Below are positions 1 through 6,887 of a stretch of 33,421 nt of DNA, in pieces. This DNA comes from Halalkalibacter wakoensis JCM 9140 (lineage in GTDB: Bacteria > Bacillota > Bacilli > Bacillales > Bacillaceae_D), in contig NZ_BAUT01000043.1 in NCBI RefSeq assembly GCF_000513095.1, forward strand, positions 1 through 33,421, given 5' to 3'. Numbering within the stretch: position 1 is the stretch's first letter; each line of letters opens with the position of its first letter. Below the pieces are notes generated by a model. That model saw only the letters and a program-made list of their open reading frames with translations, had not been told where the DNA came from and searched no databases. The position numbers and the translations under genes are program-made.

Positions 1-236
1 CGAAGAAGGTGCGAGTTCGGACAAGAATGAGGTGGAGACGCAGAAAGTTGTCCGAAGAGGGCATAAGTTCGGACAAGAATGAGGTGGAGAAGGAGAAAGT
101 TGTCCGAAGAGGGGATAAGTTCGGACAAGAATGAGGGGAAGAAGGAGAAAGTTGTCCGAAGAAGGCGCGAGTTCGGACAAGAATGAAGGGAAGAAGCAGA
201 GAGTTGTCCGAAGAAGGCACGAGTTCGGACAAAGTA
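1..236. repeat. 52-bp tandem array 1 (TTCGGACAA / TTGTCCGAA arms)
   Basis: The core GTTCGGAC starts at 15, 67, 119, 171 and 223, an exact 52-bp period over five copies. Each unit carries TTCGGACAA and, about 24 bases later, its reverse complement TTGTCCGAA, so arms of opposite polarity alternate and each unit can fold into a 9-bp stem with an 11-base loop. The bases between arms are purine-rich and only moderately conserved. The array is cut by the window start and may extend upstream. It is related to the arrays at 22640 and 27254. No coding function is visible. Confidence 0.9.
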
Positions 237-323
237 AGGCGATATATAACAGATAACACGCTTCACGTGCTGGCATCGAGTTACAATGAAAAGGAAACTC
301 CTCCTTTTTAAACTGAACTCACA

Positions 324-352
324 TTGACCCATCCTTTGCTCTATACTATAAT
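324..352 (+). promoter_or_regulatory. sigma-A promoter for prfA
   Basis: TTGACC (324-329) and a consensus TATAAT (347-352) are separated by 17 bases, 42 bases before the prfA start. This is the best vegetative promoter at the left end and probably drives prfA-prmC. Confidence 0.8.
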
Positions 353-393
353 TAGAATGTTATACACTGGAAAATCTTAATGAGGTGAAGACC

Positions 394-1464
394 GTGTTAG
401 ATCGTTTACAATCGGTTGAGGATCGTTATGATCGTCTCAACGAGTTACTTAGTGATCCTGATGTGATAAATGATTCAAAAAAATTACGTGAATATTCAAA
501 GGAACAGTCAGACTTAGAAGAAACAGTCCAAACGTATCGTGAATATAAAGAAGTAAACGAGCAGCATAAAGATGCAAAGGCGATGCTCGAAGAAAAGCTT
601 GATAATGAAATGTATGAAATGGTGAAAGAGGAAATTAGTGAACTTGCTGATCGGAAAGAAGAGTTAGAAGCGCGATTAAAGATTTTATTACTTCCAAAAG
701 ATCCGAACGATGATAAAAACGTTATCATGGAGATTCGCGGGGCTGCTGGTGGAGATGAAGCCCAGTTGTTTGCCGGAGATCTTTACAAAATGTACAGCCG
801 TTTTGCGGAAGCGCAAGGTTGGAAGAGGGAAGTTATTGAATCCACCACAACAGAGCTTGGTGGCTTTAAGGAAATTATTTTTTCTGTTAACGGTGCAGGT
901 GCCTATTCAAAGTTAAAATATGAAAATGGAGCTCACCGCGTTCAGCGTGTTCCGGCGACGGAATCAGGTGGCCGTATTCATACATCGACTGCGACGGTTG
1001 CGGTTCTTCCTGAAGCAGAAGAAGTGGAAGTGGATATTCATGAAAAAGATATTCGCGTTGATACATTTGCTTCTAGTGGTCCGGGTGGACAGAGTGTTAA
1101 CACGACGATGTCAGCCGTTCGTCTAACTCACTTACCGACCAATACGGTTGTATCGTGTCAAGACGAAAAGTCGCAGATTAAGAACAAAGAAAAAGCGATG
1201 AAAGTATTACGCGCACGTGTTTTCGATAAAATCAATCGTGAAATTCAAGCTGAATACGATCAAAACCGTAAGCTCGCAGTTGGTACGGGAGATCGTTCAG
1301 AGCGGATTCGTACGTATAACTTCCCGCAAAGCCGTGTAACCGATCACCGCATCGGTCTAACGATTCAAAAGCTAGAGCAAATCCTTCAAGGAAAGCTTGA
1401 TGAAATCGTGGATGCATTGATTGTGGAAGAACAAGCGGAAGCGATGCAAAATGCAGAGCAATAA
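394..1464 (+). CDS. prfA: Peptide chain release factor 1
   Basis: RF1 recognises UAA and UAG stop codons in the ribosomal A site and triggers hydrolysis of peptidyl-tRNA. The 356-residue product has the universal GGQ motif at about residues 231-233 (in [11 protein letters not shown]) and the RF1 codon-recognition tripeptide PAT at about 187-189 (in RVPATES), which separates it from RF2. I choose the GTG at 394 ([13 protein letters not shown]) rather than the in-frame GTG at 385. The ribosome binding site GAGGTGA (382-388) overlaps 385 and is well spaced for 394, and the resulting length equals the B. subtilis protein. prmC, whose product methylates the GGQ glutamine, follows one base after the stop. 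Confidence 0.97.
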   Translation: MLDRLQSVEDRYDRLNELLSDPDVINDSKKLREYSKEQSDLEETVQTYREYKEVNEQHKDAKAMLEEKLDNEMYEMVKEEISELADRKEELEARLKILLLPKDPNDDKNVIMEIRGAAGGDEAQLFAGDLYKMYSRFAEAQGWKREVIESTTTELGGFKEIIFSVNGAGAYSKLKYENGAHRVQRVPATESGGRIHTSTATVAVLPEAEEVEVDIHEKDIRVDTFASSGPGGQSVNTTMSAVRLTHLPTNTVVSCQDEKSQIKNKEKAMKVLRARVFDKINREIQAEYDQNRKLAVGTGDRSERIRTYNFPQSRVTDHRIGLTIQKLEQILQGKLDEIVDALIVEEQAEAMQNAEQ

Positions 1465-1465
1465 G

Positions 1466-2335
1466 ATGAATGATAGAACGATTCGTGAGGCCCTTCGTTG
1501 GGCTTCTTCTTTTTTAGAGGAAAGAGAATTGGAACCACCCGTTGCGGAGTGGTTGCTGCGCCATTATTATCAAGTAAACCGGGCAAAACTGTTGATGATA
1601 TTAGATGATCAGATTGAGCCTGAGTTGTTCGAACGCTTGAAAGCAGACCTAGATCGCCATGCTCTAGGTTCGCCCGTTCAGCATATTATCGGTTATGAAG
1701 AATTTTATGGGCGCCGTTTTTCGGTGAACGAGCATGTGCTCATCCCGAGACCAGAAACAGAGGAGCTCGTTGTAGCGATTACTGAGCTGAAGCAGAAGCT
1801 TTTCCAAGAAGAGAACATTTCGTTAGTTGATGTTGGAACAGGGAGTGGAGCTATTTCGGTTACGCTCGTACTAGAGGATGAGACCCTAGCTGTCCAGGCT
1901 ATTGATATTTCAGAAGAAGCCATTCAAGTGGCGAAAAAAAATGCTACAGACCTGGGTGCGCATGTTTCATTTAAACATGGAGACTTGCTTAAACCTTTGA
2001 TTGCAGAAGGAGTCCGGGTGGAGGCGGTTGTTTCCAATCCACCATACATACCGCTCACCGACGCGCCAAGTCTAGCTGTTCATGTCAGAGACCATGAGCC
2101 TCATTTAGCGCTATTCGGCGGCGAGGATGGACTTGATTTGTATCGTCGATTTATGGAGGAGCTTCCACAAGTGATAACGGACAAAGGCCTCATCGGGTTT
2201 GAGGTTGGAGTAGGGCAAGCCAGGGTTGTAAAAGAGATGCTTCAAACAACATTTCCACAAGCAACAACGGAAATAAAAAATGACATCAACGGCAAAGAGC
2301 GAATGGTCTTAGCTTATGGGGATATGACGAAATAA
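1466..2335 (+). CDS. prmC: Release factor glutamine N5-methyltransferase
   Basis: This class I SAM-dependent methyltransferase modifies the glutamine of the GGQ motif of release factors. The 289-residue product shows the SAM-binding motif VDVGTGSG at about 121-128 and the catalytic NPPY at about 191-194, after an N-terminal helical domain (MNDRTIREALRWASSF). The start is the ATG one base after the prfA stop. Longer in-frame starts inside prfA give an unlikely basic leader. No strong ribosome binding site is visible, which suggests translational coupling to prfA. A perfect terminator follows. Confidence 0.95.
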   Translation: MNDRTIREALRWASSFLEERELEPPVAEWLLRHYYQVNRAKLLMILDDQIEPELFERLKADLDRHALGSPVQHIIGYEEFYGRRFSVNEHVLIPRPETEELVVAITELKQKLFQEENISLVDVGTGSGAISVTLVLEDETLAVQAIDISEEAIQVAKKNATDLGAHVSFKHGDLLKPLIAEGVRVEAVVSNPPYIPLTDAPSLAVHVRDHEPHLALFGGEDGLDLYRRFMEELPQVITDKGLIGFEVGVGQARVVKEMLQTTFPQATTEIKNDINGKERMVLAYGDMTK

Positions 2336-2343
2336 CGATTTTG

Positions 2344-2380
2344 CCAGCAAAGAGGATATCCTCTTTGCTGGTGTTTGTTT
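2344..2380 (+). terminator. Rho-independent terminator of prfA-prmC
   Basis: A perfect 28-base palindrome (2344-2371; arms CCAGCAAAGAGGAT and its complement) is followed by a T-rich tract. Confidence 0.9.
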
Positions 2381-2432
2381 TTGAAAAAGCTGTTTTAAGT
2401 AAAGATTGTTGTAGAATATATCAACTAAGATC

Positions 2433-2490
2433 CATTGTGCGGCAGCCACTCGGTTCCTCCTTGCGTGTGCGAGTGGAACGAACATATTCA
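2433..2490. repeat. Partial copy of the type A palindromic repeat
   Basis: The right side (GCGAGTGGAACGAACAT) matches the right end of the type A elements at 2681 and 25901. The left side (CCATTGTGCGGCAGCCACTC) resembles the reverse complement of that same end. It therefore looks like a deletion product retaining two ends in inverted orientation, which still form a hairpin. Confidence 0.6.
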
Positions 2491-2523
2491 ACTATCTAAC
2501 GTAATAAAGCAAAAATCAGTTTT

Positions 2524-2552
2524 TTGAAAAAATTAACAGTAGCTGTCATAAT
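2524..2552 (+). promoter_or_regulatory. Putative sigma-A promoter for a small peptide gene
   Basis: TTGAAA (2524-2529) and CATAAT (2547-2552) have a 17-base spacer and lie just before a ribosome binding site and the short open frame at 2570. Confidence 0.5.
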
Positions 2553-2569
2553 AGTAATAGGTGAAAAAT

Positions 2570-2650
2570 GTGTTGGGCCTTTTAATGATTGTCTTAACGG
2601 TTATCATCGTTTTATTTTCAACTGTGGCTCTTTATAAGGGTTGTTTCTAA
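2570..2650 (+). CDS. Putative 26-residue single-span membrane peptide
   Basis: A short frame starts at GTG 2570, five bases after a TAGGTGA ribosome binding site (2558-2564), and ends at TAA 2648-2650. The product reads roughly MLGLLMIVLTVIIVLFSTVA followed by LYKGCF: one hydrophobic helix with a short basic, Cys-containing tail. A promoter-like sequence lies directly upstream. The frame is short enough that chance cannot be excluded. Known roles of such peptides include toxins and modulators of membrane complexes, but nothing here decides between them. Confidence 0.45.
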   Translation: MLGLLMIVLTVIIVLFSTVALYKGCF

Positions 2651-2680
2651 AGGATGTTGCTCTGAAGAAGGTAATACTCA

Positions 2681-2813
2681 AAGTGAAATGGAGCGGAAGT
2701 CACTCGACTCCTGCGGGAAGAAGAGGTAGGGGCGAGACACCTCTGGCGTAGCCGAGGAGGCTCGGCACCTCCCCGCGGAAAGCGAGTGGCTGCAGTGTAA
2801 TGGAACGAACATG
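2681..2813. repeat. Type A palindromic intergenic repeat (full copy)
   Basis: A GC-rich element of about 130 bp, bounded by GTGAAATGGAGCG on the left and TGGAACGAACATG on the right. Inner landmarks are CTCCTGCGGGA, GGCGTAGCCGAGGAGGCTC and CCGCGGAAAGCGAGTGG. CACTCG near the left end pairs with CGAGTG near the right end, giving a large cruciform or RNA hairpin. Other copies are at 25901-26031 and, cut by the window edge, at 33366. It has no coding capacity. Confidence 0.85.
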
Positions 2814-2886
2814 GGCAGAACACATAAAAAATCAGTAACTAAGGAAAAGGAACATACGTCTCATTTCAAATAAATAGGAGGTTTCA

Positions 2887-3186
2887 ATGGTGTTACCTAT
2901 TTGTTGGTCATGTCAAAAGCCATTTCGCTGGAAAGAACTTTTATTTTTTATTGAAGGTCGAAAAAAGTGTAAGCATTGCGGGGCTAAACAATACTCAACG
3001 ACTCATTCAAAATGGCGGTCGGGTGTGCTCGTTTTACCAATCGTGTTTATCCCATCACTCCTTCGACTACTATTTGACTTTTCTTTTATTTGGCAGCTTG
3101 TGCTCATTTTCGGATTGTTCATCGTCTTTTTTGCCATTGCTCCTTTTTATTATCAGTTTACAGACAAGGAACAACCACTGTTTTAA
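2887..3186 (+). CDS. Small membrane protein with paired CxxC motifs
   Basis: The 99-residue product has two CxxC pairs at the N terminus (Cys6/Cys9 and Cys28/Cys31, in CWSC and CKHCG), a zinc-ribbon pattern, followed by two hydrophobic segments at about 45-62 and 67-88. The ribosome binding site AGGAGG is strong and well placed before ATG 2887. The gene lies between prmC and spoIIR, where B. subtilis also has a small gene, but I cannot assert orthology. It resembles the generic family of CXXC-20-CXXC membrane proteins of Firmicutes. Function unknown; the protein at 29055 has a related but rearranged layout. Confidence 0.8.
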   Translation: MVLPICWSCQKPFRWKELLFFIEGRKKCKHCGAKQYSTTHSKWRSGVLVLPIVFIPSLLRLLFDFSFIWQLVLIFGLFIVFFAIAPFYYQFTDKEQPLF

Positions 3187-3227
3187 TCGTTGTATGAAAT
3201 CTACTAAAAATTTTTTTTAGAATCATA

Positions 3228-3257
3228 GTTTAAAATCGCACCGTCCTGTCCACAATG
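3228..3257 (+). promoter_or_regulatory. Putative sigma-F promoter of spoIIR
   Basis: GTTTA (3228-3232), a 15-base spacer and GTCCACAATG (3248-3257) fit the sigma-F consensus (GYWTA, 15-16 bases, GGNNANAHTR) with one mismatch. The predicted start is near 3264. B. subtilis spoIIR is a sigma-F gene expressed in the forespore. Confidence 0.7.
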
Positions 3258-3281
3258 TTTTTATGAAGGGACGGTGCTTTT
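3238..3281 (+). terminator. Hairpin between the CxxC gene and spoIIR
   Basis: GCACCGTCC (3238-3246) pairs perfectly with GGACGGTGC (3269-3277), followed by TTTT. It probably terminates the upstream gene. The right arm also contains the only Shine-Dalgarno-like bases (GGTG 3274-3276 region) before the spoIIR ATG, and the sigma-F -10 element lies in the loop. Confidence 0.65.
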
Positions 3282-3284
3282 GAA

Positions 3285-3914
3285 ATGAAACCAAACGTAG
3301 TTATTTATCTATTATTCTCTTTATTTGTGTTAATTATGAACTGGGAATCTCAAAATGCAGTGGCGGTTGCGTCTTTACATAATGAAGTTAGTCAAGAGGA
3401 TGCGGTTCGGTTACGCATTTTAGCAAATAGTGATTCTGTAAGGGATCAAGCATTGAAGCGTGAAATTCGTGATGAAGTGAATGCGGCGATCACAGAGATG
3501 GTTCTTGGTGTGAGCGATTTAGATGAAGGAAAAGCGATGATTGAAGATAATCTAGCAAAAATAGAAAAAATTGTAGAAGATGAGTTGGCAAGAATGGGTC
3601 TTGATCAAGATTTTGAAGTCAGTTTTTCAGAAGTTGAGTTTCCGACAAAGTTATATGGAAACATTGTTTATCCAGCTGGTTTGTATGATGCGATATTGAT
3701 TACGCTAGGTGAAGGAAAAGGAGAAAACTGGTGGTGTGTGCTATTCCCGCCGTTATGTTTTCTTGATATGGCAAATGGTGATGCAGTAGCAGCGGATGCT
3801 GAGGTTGAAGAAGATGTAGTGGAAGAAGAGGGAGAAGAAGTAGAGGTTGCATTTTTCGTAGTTGAAATTTTCTCGAAAATAAAAGAGCGTATCTTTTCTT
3901 CTGAAAAAGTATAA
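3285..3914 (+). CDS. spoIIR: Stage II sporulation protein R
   Basis: SpoIIR is made in the forespore, secreted into the intermembrane space, and triggers SpoIIGA to process pro-sigma-E in the mother cell. The 209-residue product has an N-terminal signal or anchor (about 5-28), the conserved stretch VRLRILANSDS at about 42-52 and the family hallmark NWWCVLFPPLCFLD near residue 150. After this comes a very acidic segment (many Glu and Val, about 164-190) before a hydrophobic-basic end. The upstream sigma-F-type promoter supports forespore expression. Length is close to that of the family. Confidence 0.95.
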   Translation: MKPNVVIYLLFSLFVLIMNWESQNAVAVASLHNEVSQEDAVRLRILANSDSVRDQALKREIRDEVNAAITEMVLGVSDLDEGKAMIEDNLAKIEKIVEDELARMGLDQDFEVSFSEVEFPTKLYGNIVYPAGLYDAILITLGEGKGENWWCVLFPPLCFLDMANGDAVAADAEVEEDVVEEEGEEVEVAFFVVEIFSKIKERIFSSEKV

Positions 3915-3929
3915 AAGCTTCTATGTTAG

Positions 3930-3969
3930 GATAGTTAAAGGTCGAAATGAACCTTTGACTATCTTTTTT
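3930..3969 (+). terminator. Terminator of spoIIR
   Basis: GATAGTTAAAGGT (3930-3942) pairs with ACCTTTGACTATC (3951-3963), one mismatch, followed by TTTTTT. Confidence 0.88.
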
Positions 3970-4027
3970 CATTCGAACGTATTTATCTAGCATAAAGTGT
4001 ACAAGCTCCACATAACAATCTAGTAAT

Positions 4028-4238
4028 AGATTAAGAGAGGGCACTGAAAAAGGACGGTTTTCACCTTTTTCAATGCCCTCGAAGGAATGTGTGAAGCCGT
4101 TGCAATCTTTTCGAAAAGCTTGGTATGAATGGGTTTCTCATACCAGGCACGCAACGTGCGGAGCCAATCCTACTTTAATAAGAGGCACTGAAAAAGGTTG
4201 GTTTTCACCCTTTTCAATGCCTTCAGATTAAGAGAGGG
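4028..4238. mobile_element. MITE-like element flanked by 14-bp direct repeats
   Basis: The exact 14-mer AGATTAAGAGAGGG occurs at 4028-4041 and again at 4225-4238, flanking about 183 bp. The ends of this interval are hairpins of the same kind. The left one pairs GAGGGCACTGAAAAAGG (4037-4053) with CCTTTTTCAATGCCCTC (4064-4080). The right one is built from AGAGGCACTGAAAAAGG (4181-4197) and CCCTTTTCAATGCCTTC (4208-4224). The outer ends thus form imperfect terminal inverted repeats. No reading frame lies inside. The right-hand direct repeat provides part of the ywlB ribosome binding site. The hairpins could also act as terminators. Confidence 0.6.
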
Positions 4239-4246
4239 TGGAGTTT

Positions 4247-4690
4247 ATGGGGATTGTTGTTCGTAAAGGTGAAATGCGCGATATGCTTCCAATTCAGAAA
4301 TTAGTCGCAAAAGCAGGTTTAAGAGATCAAGGAATTGAACAATATATTGAAAGCTTTCTCGTTGTAGAAGATGAAGAAGAAAACATGATCGGTACGGTTG
4401 GAGTCGAGCAGTATGAACAATACGGACTTCTTCGCTCACTCGTATTAGACTCTCCAATTTGGAATGCGAAGCTGAGTCTTGAGTTTTTACAGCTAACATT
4501 AAAATATGCGGAAGAACAACAAATTGAAACCGTGTATTTATGTGCAAAAGGGACGAATGCCTTGTTTCATCAGTTAGGTTTTCGGGAAGTAGAAAAAGAC
4601 GAGGTTCCAAAAGCGATCAAAAACTCGGAACACTTCAGGAAAAATGCAAACGGTGATGCAAAAGTGTGGGCATGTGAGTTAGAGCAGTAA
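4247..4690 (+). CDS. ywlB: GNAT-family N-acetyltransferase, YwlB-like
   Basis: The 147-residue product fits the GNAT fold: an N-terminal strand-helix (IVVRKGEMRDMLPIQKLV), a central strand pair (FLVVEDEEENMIGTVGVEQY), and a C-terminal part VYLCAKGTNALFHQLGFREV that matches the usual GNAT ending YxKLGF. The substrate is unknown. Position between spoIIR and ywlC matches ywlB of B. subtilis. The ATG at 4247 is chosen over an upstream in-frame start at 4238 because AGGGTGGAG (4235-4243) is then in ribosome-binding position. It is likely read from a promoter in or before the repeat element. Confidence 0.85.
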   Translation: MGIVVRKGEMRDMLPIQKLVAKAGLRDQGIEQYIESFLVVEDEEENMIGTVGVEQYEQYGLLRSLVLDSPIWNAKLSLEFLQLTLKYAEEQQIETVYLCAKGTNALFHQLGFREVEKDEVPKAIKNSEHFRKNANGDAKVWACELEQ

Positions 4691-4725
4691 GTTGTGGAAA
4701 AGTGAATAAATAATGGGAGTTATCT

Positions 4726-4760
4726 ACAAGTTGTCCACAGTTGTGGACAACTTGTTTTTG
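4726..4760 (+). terminator. Terminator-like palindrome made of two DnaA boxes
   Basis: The arms ACAAGTTGTCCACA (4726-4739) and TGTGGACAACTTGT (4742-4755) are perfect complements with a 2-base centre and are followed by TTTT. It probably terminates ywlB, while each arm also contains a DnaA-like nonamer. Confidence 0.6.
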
Positions 4761-4861
4761 TGGACAAGAGTGAGTTTTGTCGAATAAAAGAAAGGAAAGA
4801 CGTTGTTTCGTGAATGAACATACTGATTTTATAGGGTTTAAGTCGAATTTTCTTCGTTTTG

Positions 4862-4890
4862 TTGACATCATTAGACAACCCTTGCAAAAT
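4862..4890 (+). promoter_or_regulatory. sigma-A promoter for ywlC
   Basis: TTGACA (4862-4867), 17 bases, CAAAAT (4885-4890). The predicted start is just before the ribosome binding site (AGGAGAGA, about 4900-4907). The promoter lies between the upstream DnaA boxes and the two perfect ones in the gene, so DnaA could influence it. Confidence 0.65.
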
Positions 4891-4913
4891 GGAGAAGATA
4901 GGAGAGATGAACA

Positions 4914-5954
4914 GTGAGTTATAAACAGACAAAAATTTGGAGTGTGGATAACTCTTTTGAGAGTGAGGAAAACCTCCGTTTGCTAAGGGAAGCTGCTCTG
5001 TGGATAAAAAAGGGAGAGGTGATTGCTTTCCCTACGGAGACGGTGTATGGACTTGGTGCAAATGCGTTAGAGGAGGAAGCGGTAAAGAAAATCTTTGAAG
5101 CAAAAGGCCGTCCTAGTGACAACCCGCTGATTGTACATATTGCCGAAACCCATCAATTAAAGGAGCTAGTAGCGGATATACCTACTGTTGCTGAACAGTT
5201 AATGAAGCATTTTTGGCCAGGCGCATTGACGCTTATTTTTAAGAAAAAACAGGTGGTGGCTCCAAGTGTAACAGCTGGATTGGAAACCGTAGCCGTTCGG
5301 ATGCCGGACCATGACGTAGCAAGAGCATTATTGAAGGAGGCGGGCGTACCGGTTGCAGCGCCGAGTGCCAATTTATCAGGAAAACCAAGTCCGACGACGG
5401 CTCAGCATGTGTATCATGATTTAGTAGGGAGAATTAGAGGAATTGTCGATGGAGGGAAAACGGGGGTCGGCCTTGAGTCAACGGTGTTGGATTGCTCGAA
5501 GCCTGTTCCGGTACTTTATCGGCCAGGAGGGGTAACAAAAGAAGAGATAGAAGCAGTCATTGGTCCGATTGAGGTGGACCCGGCACTTTTAGCAGCCGAT
5601 CAAACGCCAGCATCGCCTGGAATGAAATATAAGCATTATTCCCCTGTGGGCACCGTGTATTTAGTACAAGATACAGCGAAAATACCTGATCTAGTTTCAC
5701 GGGCGAAAAAGGACGGAAAACGTGTTGGGGTGTTAACAACCGTTGAAAATGAAGGGAAATACGAAGCGGATGTTGTGGTTGCGTGTGGGAGTAGAATGAA
5801 ACTAGCAACCGTTGCTAGTGAATTATATCAAAGTTTACGAAGATTCGATGACGATGAAGTGGAAGTCATCTTCGCGGAAATGTTTCCGTATGAAGGATTA
5901 GGGATCGCCATCATGAATCGCTTGGAAAAAGCTGCAGCAGGAGAAATTCGTTAG
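4914..5954 (+). CDS. ywlC: L-threonylcarbamoyladenylate synthase (Sua5/YwlC)
   Basis: It makes threonylcarbamoyl-AMP from threonine, bicarbonate and ATP, the first step of t6A37 tRNA modification. The 346-residue product is the two-domain Sua5 form. The N-terminal YrdC domain (about 25-215) has FPTETVYGLGANA, the conserved KGRPSDNPLIVH and APSANLSGKPSPT. The linker SPGMKYKHYSP leads into the smaller C-terminal Sua5 domain (about 235-345). The GTG start has a good ribosome binding site eight bases upstream. A terminator follows at 6119. Confidence 0.95.
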   Translation: MSYKQTKIWSVDNSFESEENLRLLREAALWIKKGEVIAFPTETVYGLGANALEEEAVKKIFEAKGRPSDNPLIVHIAETHQLKELVADIPTVAEQLMKHFWPGALTLIFKKKQVVAPSVTAGLETVAVRMPDHDVARALLKEAGVPVAAPSANLSGKPSPTTAQHVYHDLVGRIRGIVDGGKTGVGLESTVLDCSKPVPVLYRPGGVTKEEIEAVIGPIEVDPALLAADQTPASPGMKYKHYSPVGTVYLVQDTAKIPDLVSRAKKDGKRVGVLTTVENEGKYEADVVVACGSRMKLATVASELYQSLRRFDDDEVEVIFAEMFPYEGLGIAIMNRLEKAAAGEIR

Positions 5955-5989
5955 GGAAAACTCAGGAATGTCTGAATAAGCTGGGATTT

Positions 5990-6060
5990 CAATTAGTGCC
6001 CGAACGAGAGAGGAAGTTAGGGAAAGGTAACGAAAAGGTTCGATTAGTGCCCAACCAGAG
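5990..6060. repeat. Two-copy direct repeat, 51-bp spacing
   Basis: ATTAGTGCCCGAACGAGAG begins at 5993 and the related ATTAGTGCCCAACCAGAG at 6043, about 51 bases apart, in the intergenic space after ywlC. It is short and only two copies are present; its spacing is close to the 52-bp arrays but the sequence differs. Confidence 0.5.
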
Positions 6061-6118
6061 CCCCAAAAAAAGAAAAGGTCATCAAAACCGTAAGAATATC
6101 CCGCAATTGAACCACAAA

Positions 6119-6150
6119 GACAGCCAACACAAAGTTGGTTGTCTATTTTT
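6119..6150 (+). terminator. Terminator of ywlC
   Basis: GACAGCCAAC (6119-6128) pairs with GTTGGTTGTC (6134-6143), followed by a T-rich run. Confidence 0.85.
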
Positions 6151-6198
6151 CTTTGGACGTGCATACATTGGTCATAGCATGTACAAGGAGTGGATTCG

Positions 6199-6738
6199 AT
6201 GGGGGAGATTTTTACGCTTTTCATCATGGCTAGTGCGCTAGGGATGGATGCCTTTTCAGTGGCACTTGGAATGGGTATGCTTGGACTGCGATTGAAGCAA
6301 ATTTTTAACATAGGTGTCACTATTGGATTGTTTCATATTATTATGCCTTTATTAGGGATTGCGACTGGGAAGCTATTATCGAATTATTTTGGCATGATTG
6401 CGACATTGATTGGTGGTGGCCTTTTATTAATTATTGGACTGCAAATGGTTCTATCTTCTTTTAAATCGGATGAAGATGACGGGATGATGCAGCCAGTTGG
6501 ATTTGGCTTACTTATGTTCGCCTTAAGTGTGAGTTTGGATAGCTTTTCAGCAGGTTTAAGTTTTGGTATGTTAGGGACGAAGACAGCTTTAACGGTTCTT
6601 ATGATGGGAATTGTTAGCATGGTATTAGCGTGGGCCGGACTCATAATGGGGTCGAAATTCAAACATTATGTCGGTTCATATGGCGAGTTGCTTGGTGGTT
6701 TTATTTTAATAGGGTTTGGGATTAAGCTCATTTTTTAG
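6199..6738 (+). CDS. mntP: Manganese efflux pump MntP
   Basis: A 179-residue membrane protein of the MntP (DUF204) family with about six transmembrane segments, which exports Mn2+. The two internal repeats each carry the family's conserved Asp-containing segment: ALGMDAFSVALGMG near residue 14 and ALSVSLDSFSAGLSFG near residue 113. It corresponds to ywlD in the B. subtilis order. I choose ATG 6199 (MGEIFTLFIMA), eight bases after AAGGAG (6185-6190), over the GTG at 6190 that overlaps that ribosome binding site. No yybP-ykoY manganese riboswitch is evident upstream. Confidence 0.92.
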   Translation: MGEIFTLFIMASALGMDAFSVALGMGMLGLRLKQIFNIGVTIGLFHIIMPLLGIATGKLLSNYFGMIATLIGGGLLLIIGLQMVLSSFKSDEDDGMMQPVGFGLLMFALSVSLDSFSAGLSFGMLGTKTALTVLMMGIVSMVLAWAGLIMGSKFKHYVGSYGELLGGFILIGFGIKLIF

Positions 6739-6777
6739 TGAAGCTTTGAAACCAATAAAAAGGAAGCAATTGCCACG

Positions 6778-6808
6778 TTGTCTATACCGTTTTTAAATAC
6801 GTTATGAT
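6778..6808 (+). promoter_or_regulatory. Weak candidate promoter for ywlE
   Basis: TTGTCT (6778-6783) and TATGAT (6803-6808) have a long 19-base spacer. No terminator was seen after mntP, so ywlE could also be read from upstream. Confidence 0.3.
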
Positions 6809-6887
6809 ACTATGGAACATAATAAGGTATAGGGAAGTTTCACAGAAAAAAGGATAGCTCAGAATTAGAAAGGACGTTGTTCATTAC

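Larger units (their letters stand above)
4693..5007. promoter_or_regulatory. DnaA-box cluster between and into ywlB-ywlC
   Basis: Seven nonamers match the DnaA box TTATCCACA exactly or closely. Plus-strand forms are TTATCTACA (4720-4728) and TTGTCCACA (4731-4739). Reverse forms are TGTGGAAAA (4693-4701), TGTGGACAA (4742-4750 and 4759-4767) and two perfect TGTGGATAA (4943-4951 and 4999-5007). The last two are inside the ywlC coding region. In B. subtilis the ywlC locus is one of the known DnaA-box clusters outside oriC that titrate DnaA and restrain initiation. The same location here argues for conserved function. Confidence 0.75.

Noticed and set aside
1-236. CRISPR array
   Set aside because: The 52-bp units resemble each other along the whole length and have no unique spacers of constant size, and no cas genes are nearby. 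The same applies to the arrays at 22640 and 27254.
3700-4044. Minus-strand frame opposite the end of spoIIR
   Set aside because: It is a shadow of the Glu/Val-rich tail of spoIIR (Leu/His/Pro-rich product) and crosses the spoIIR terminator.
4693-5007. Replication origin
   Set aside because: DnaA boxes are present, but there is no dnaA/dnaN neighbourhood and no clear AT-rich unwinding region with DnaA-trio repeats. A DnaA titration cluster fits better.
5996-6241. 81-codon open frame between ywlC and mntP
   Set aside because: It spans the direct repeats and a terminator and runs into mntP in another frame. Its composition is unlike a real protein.
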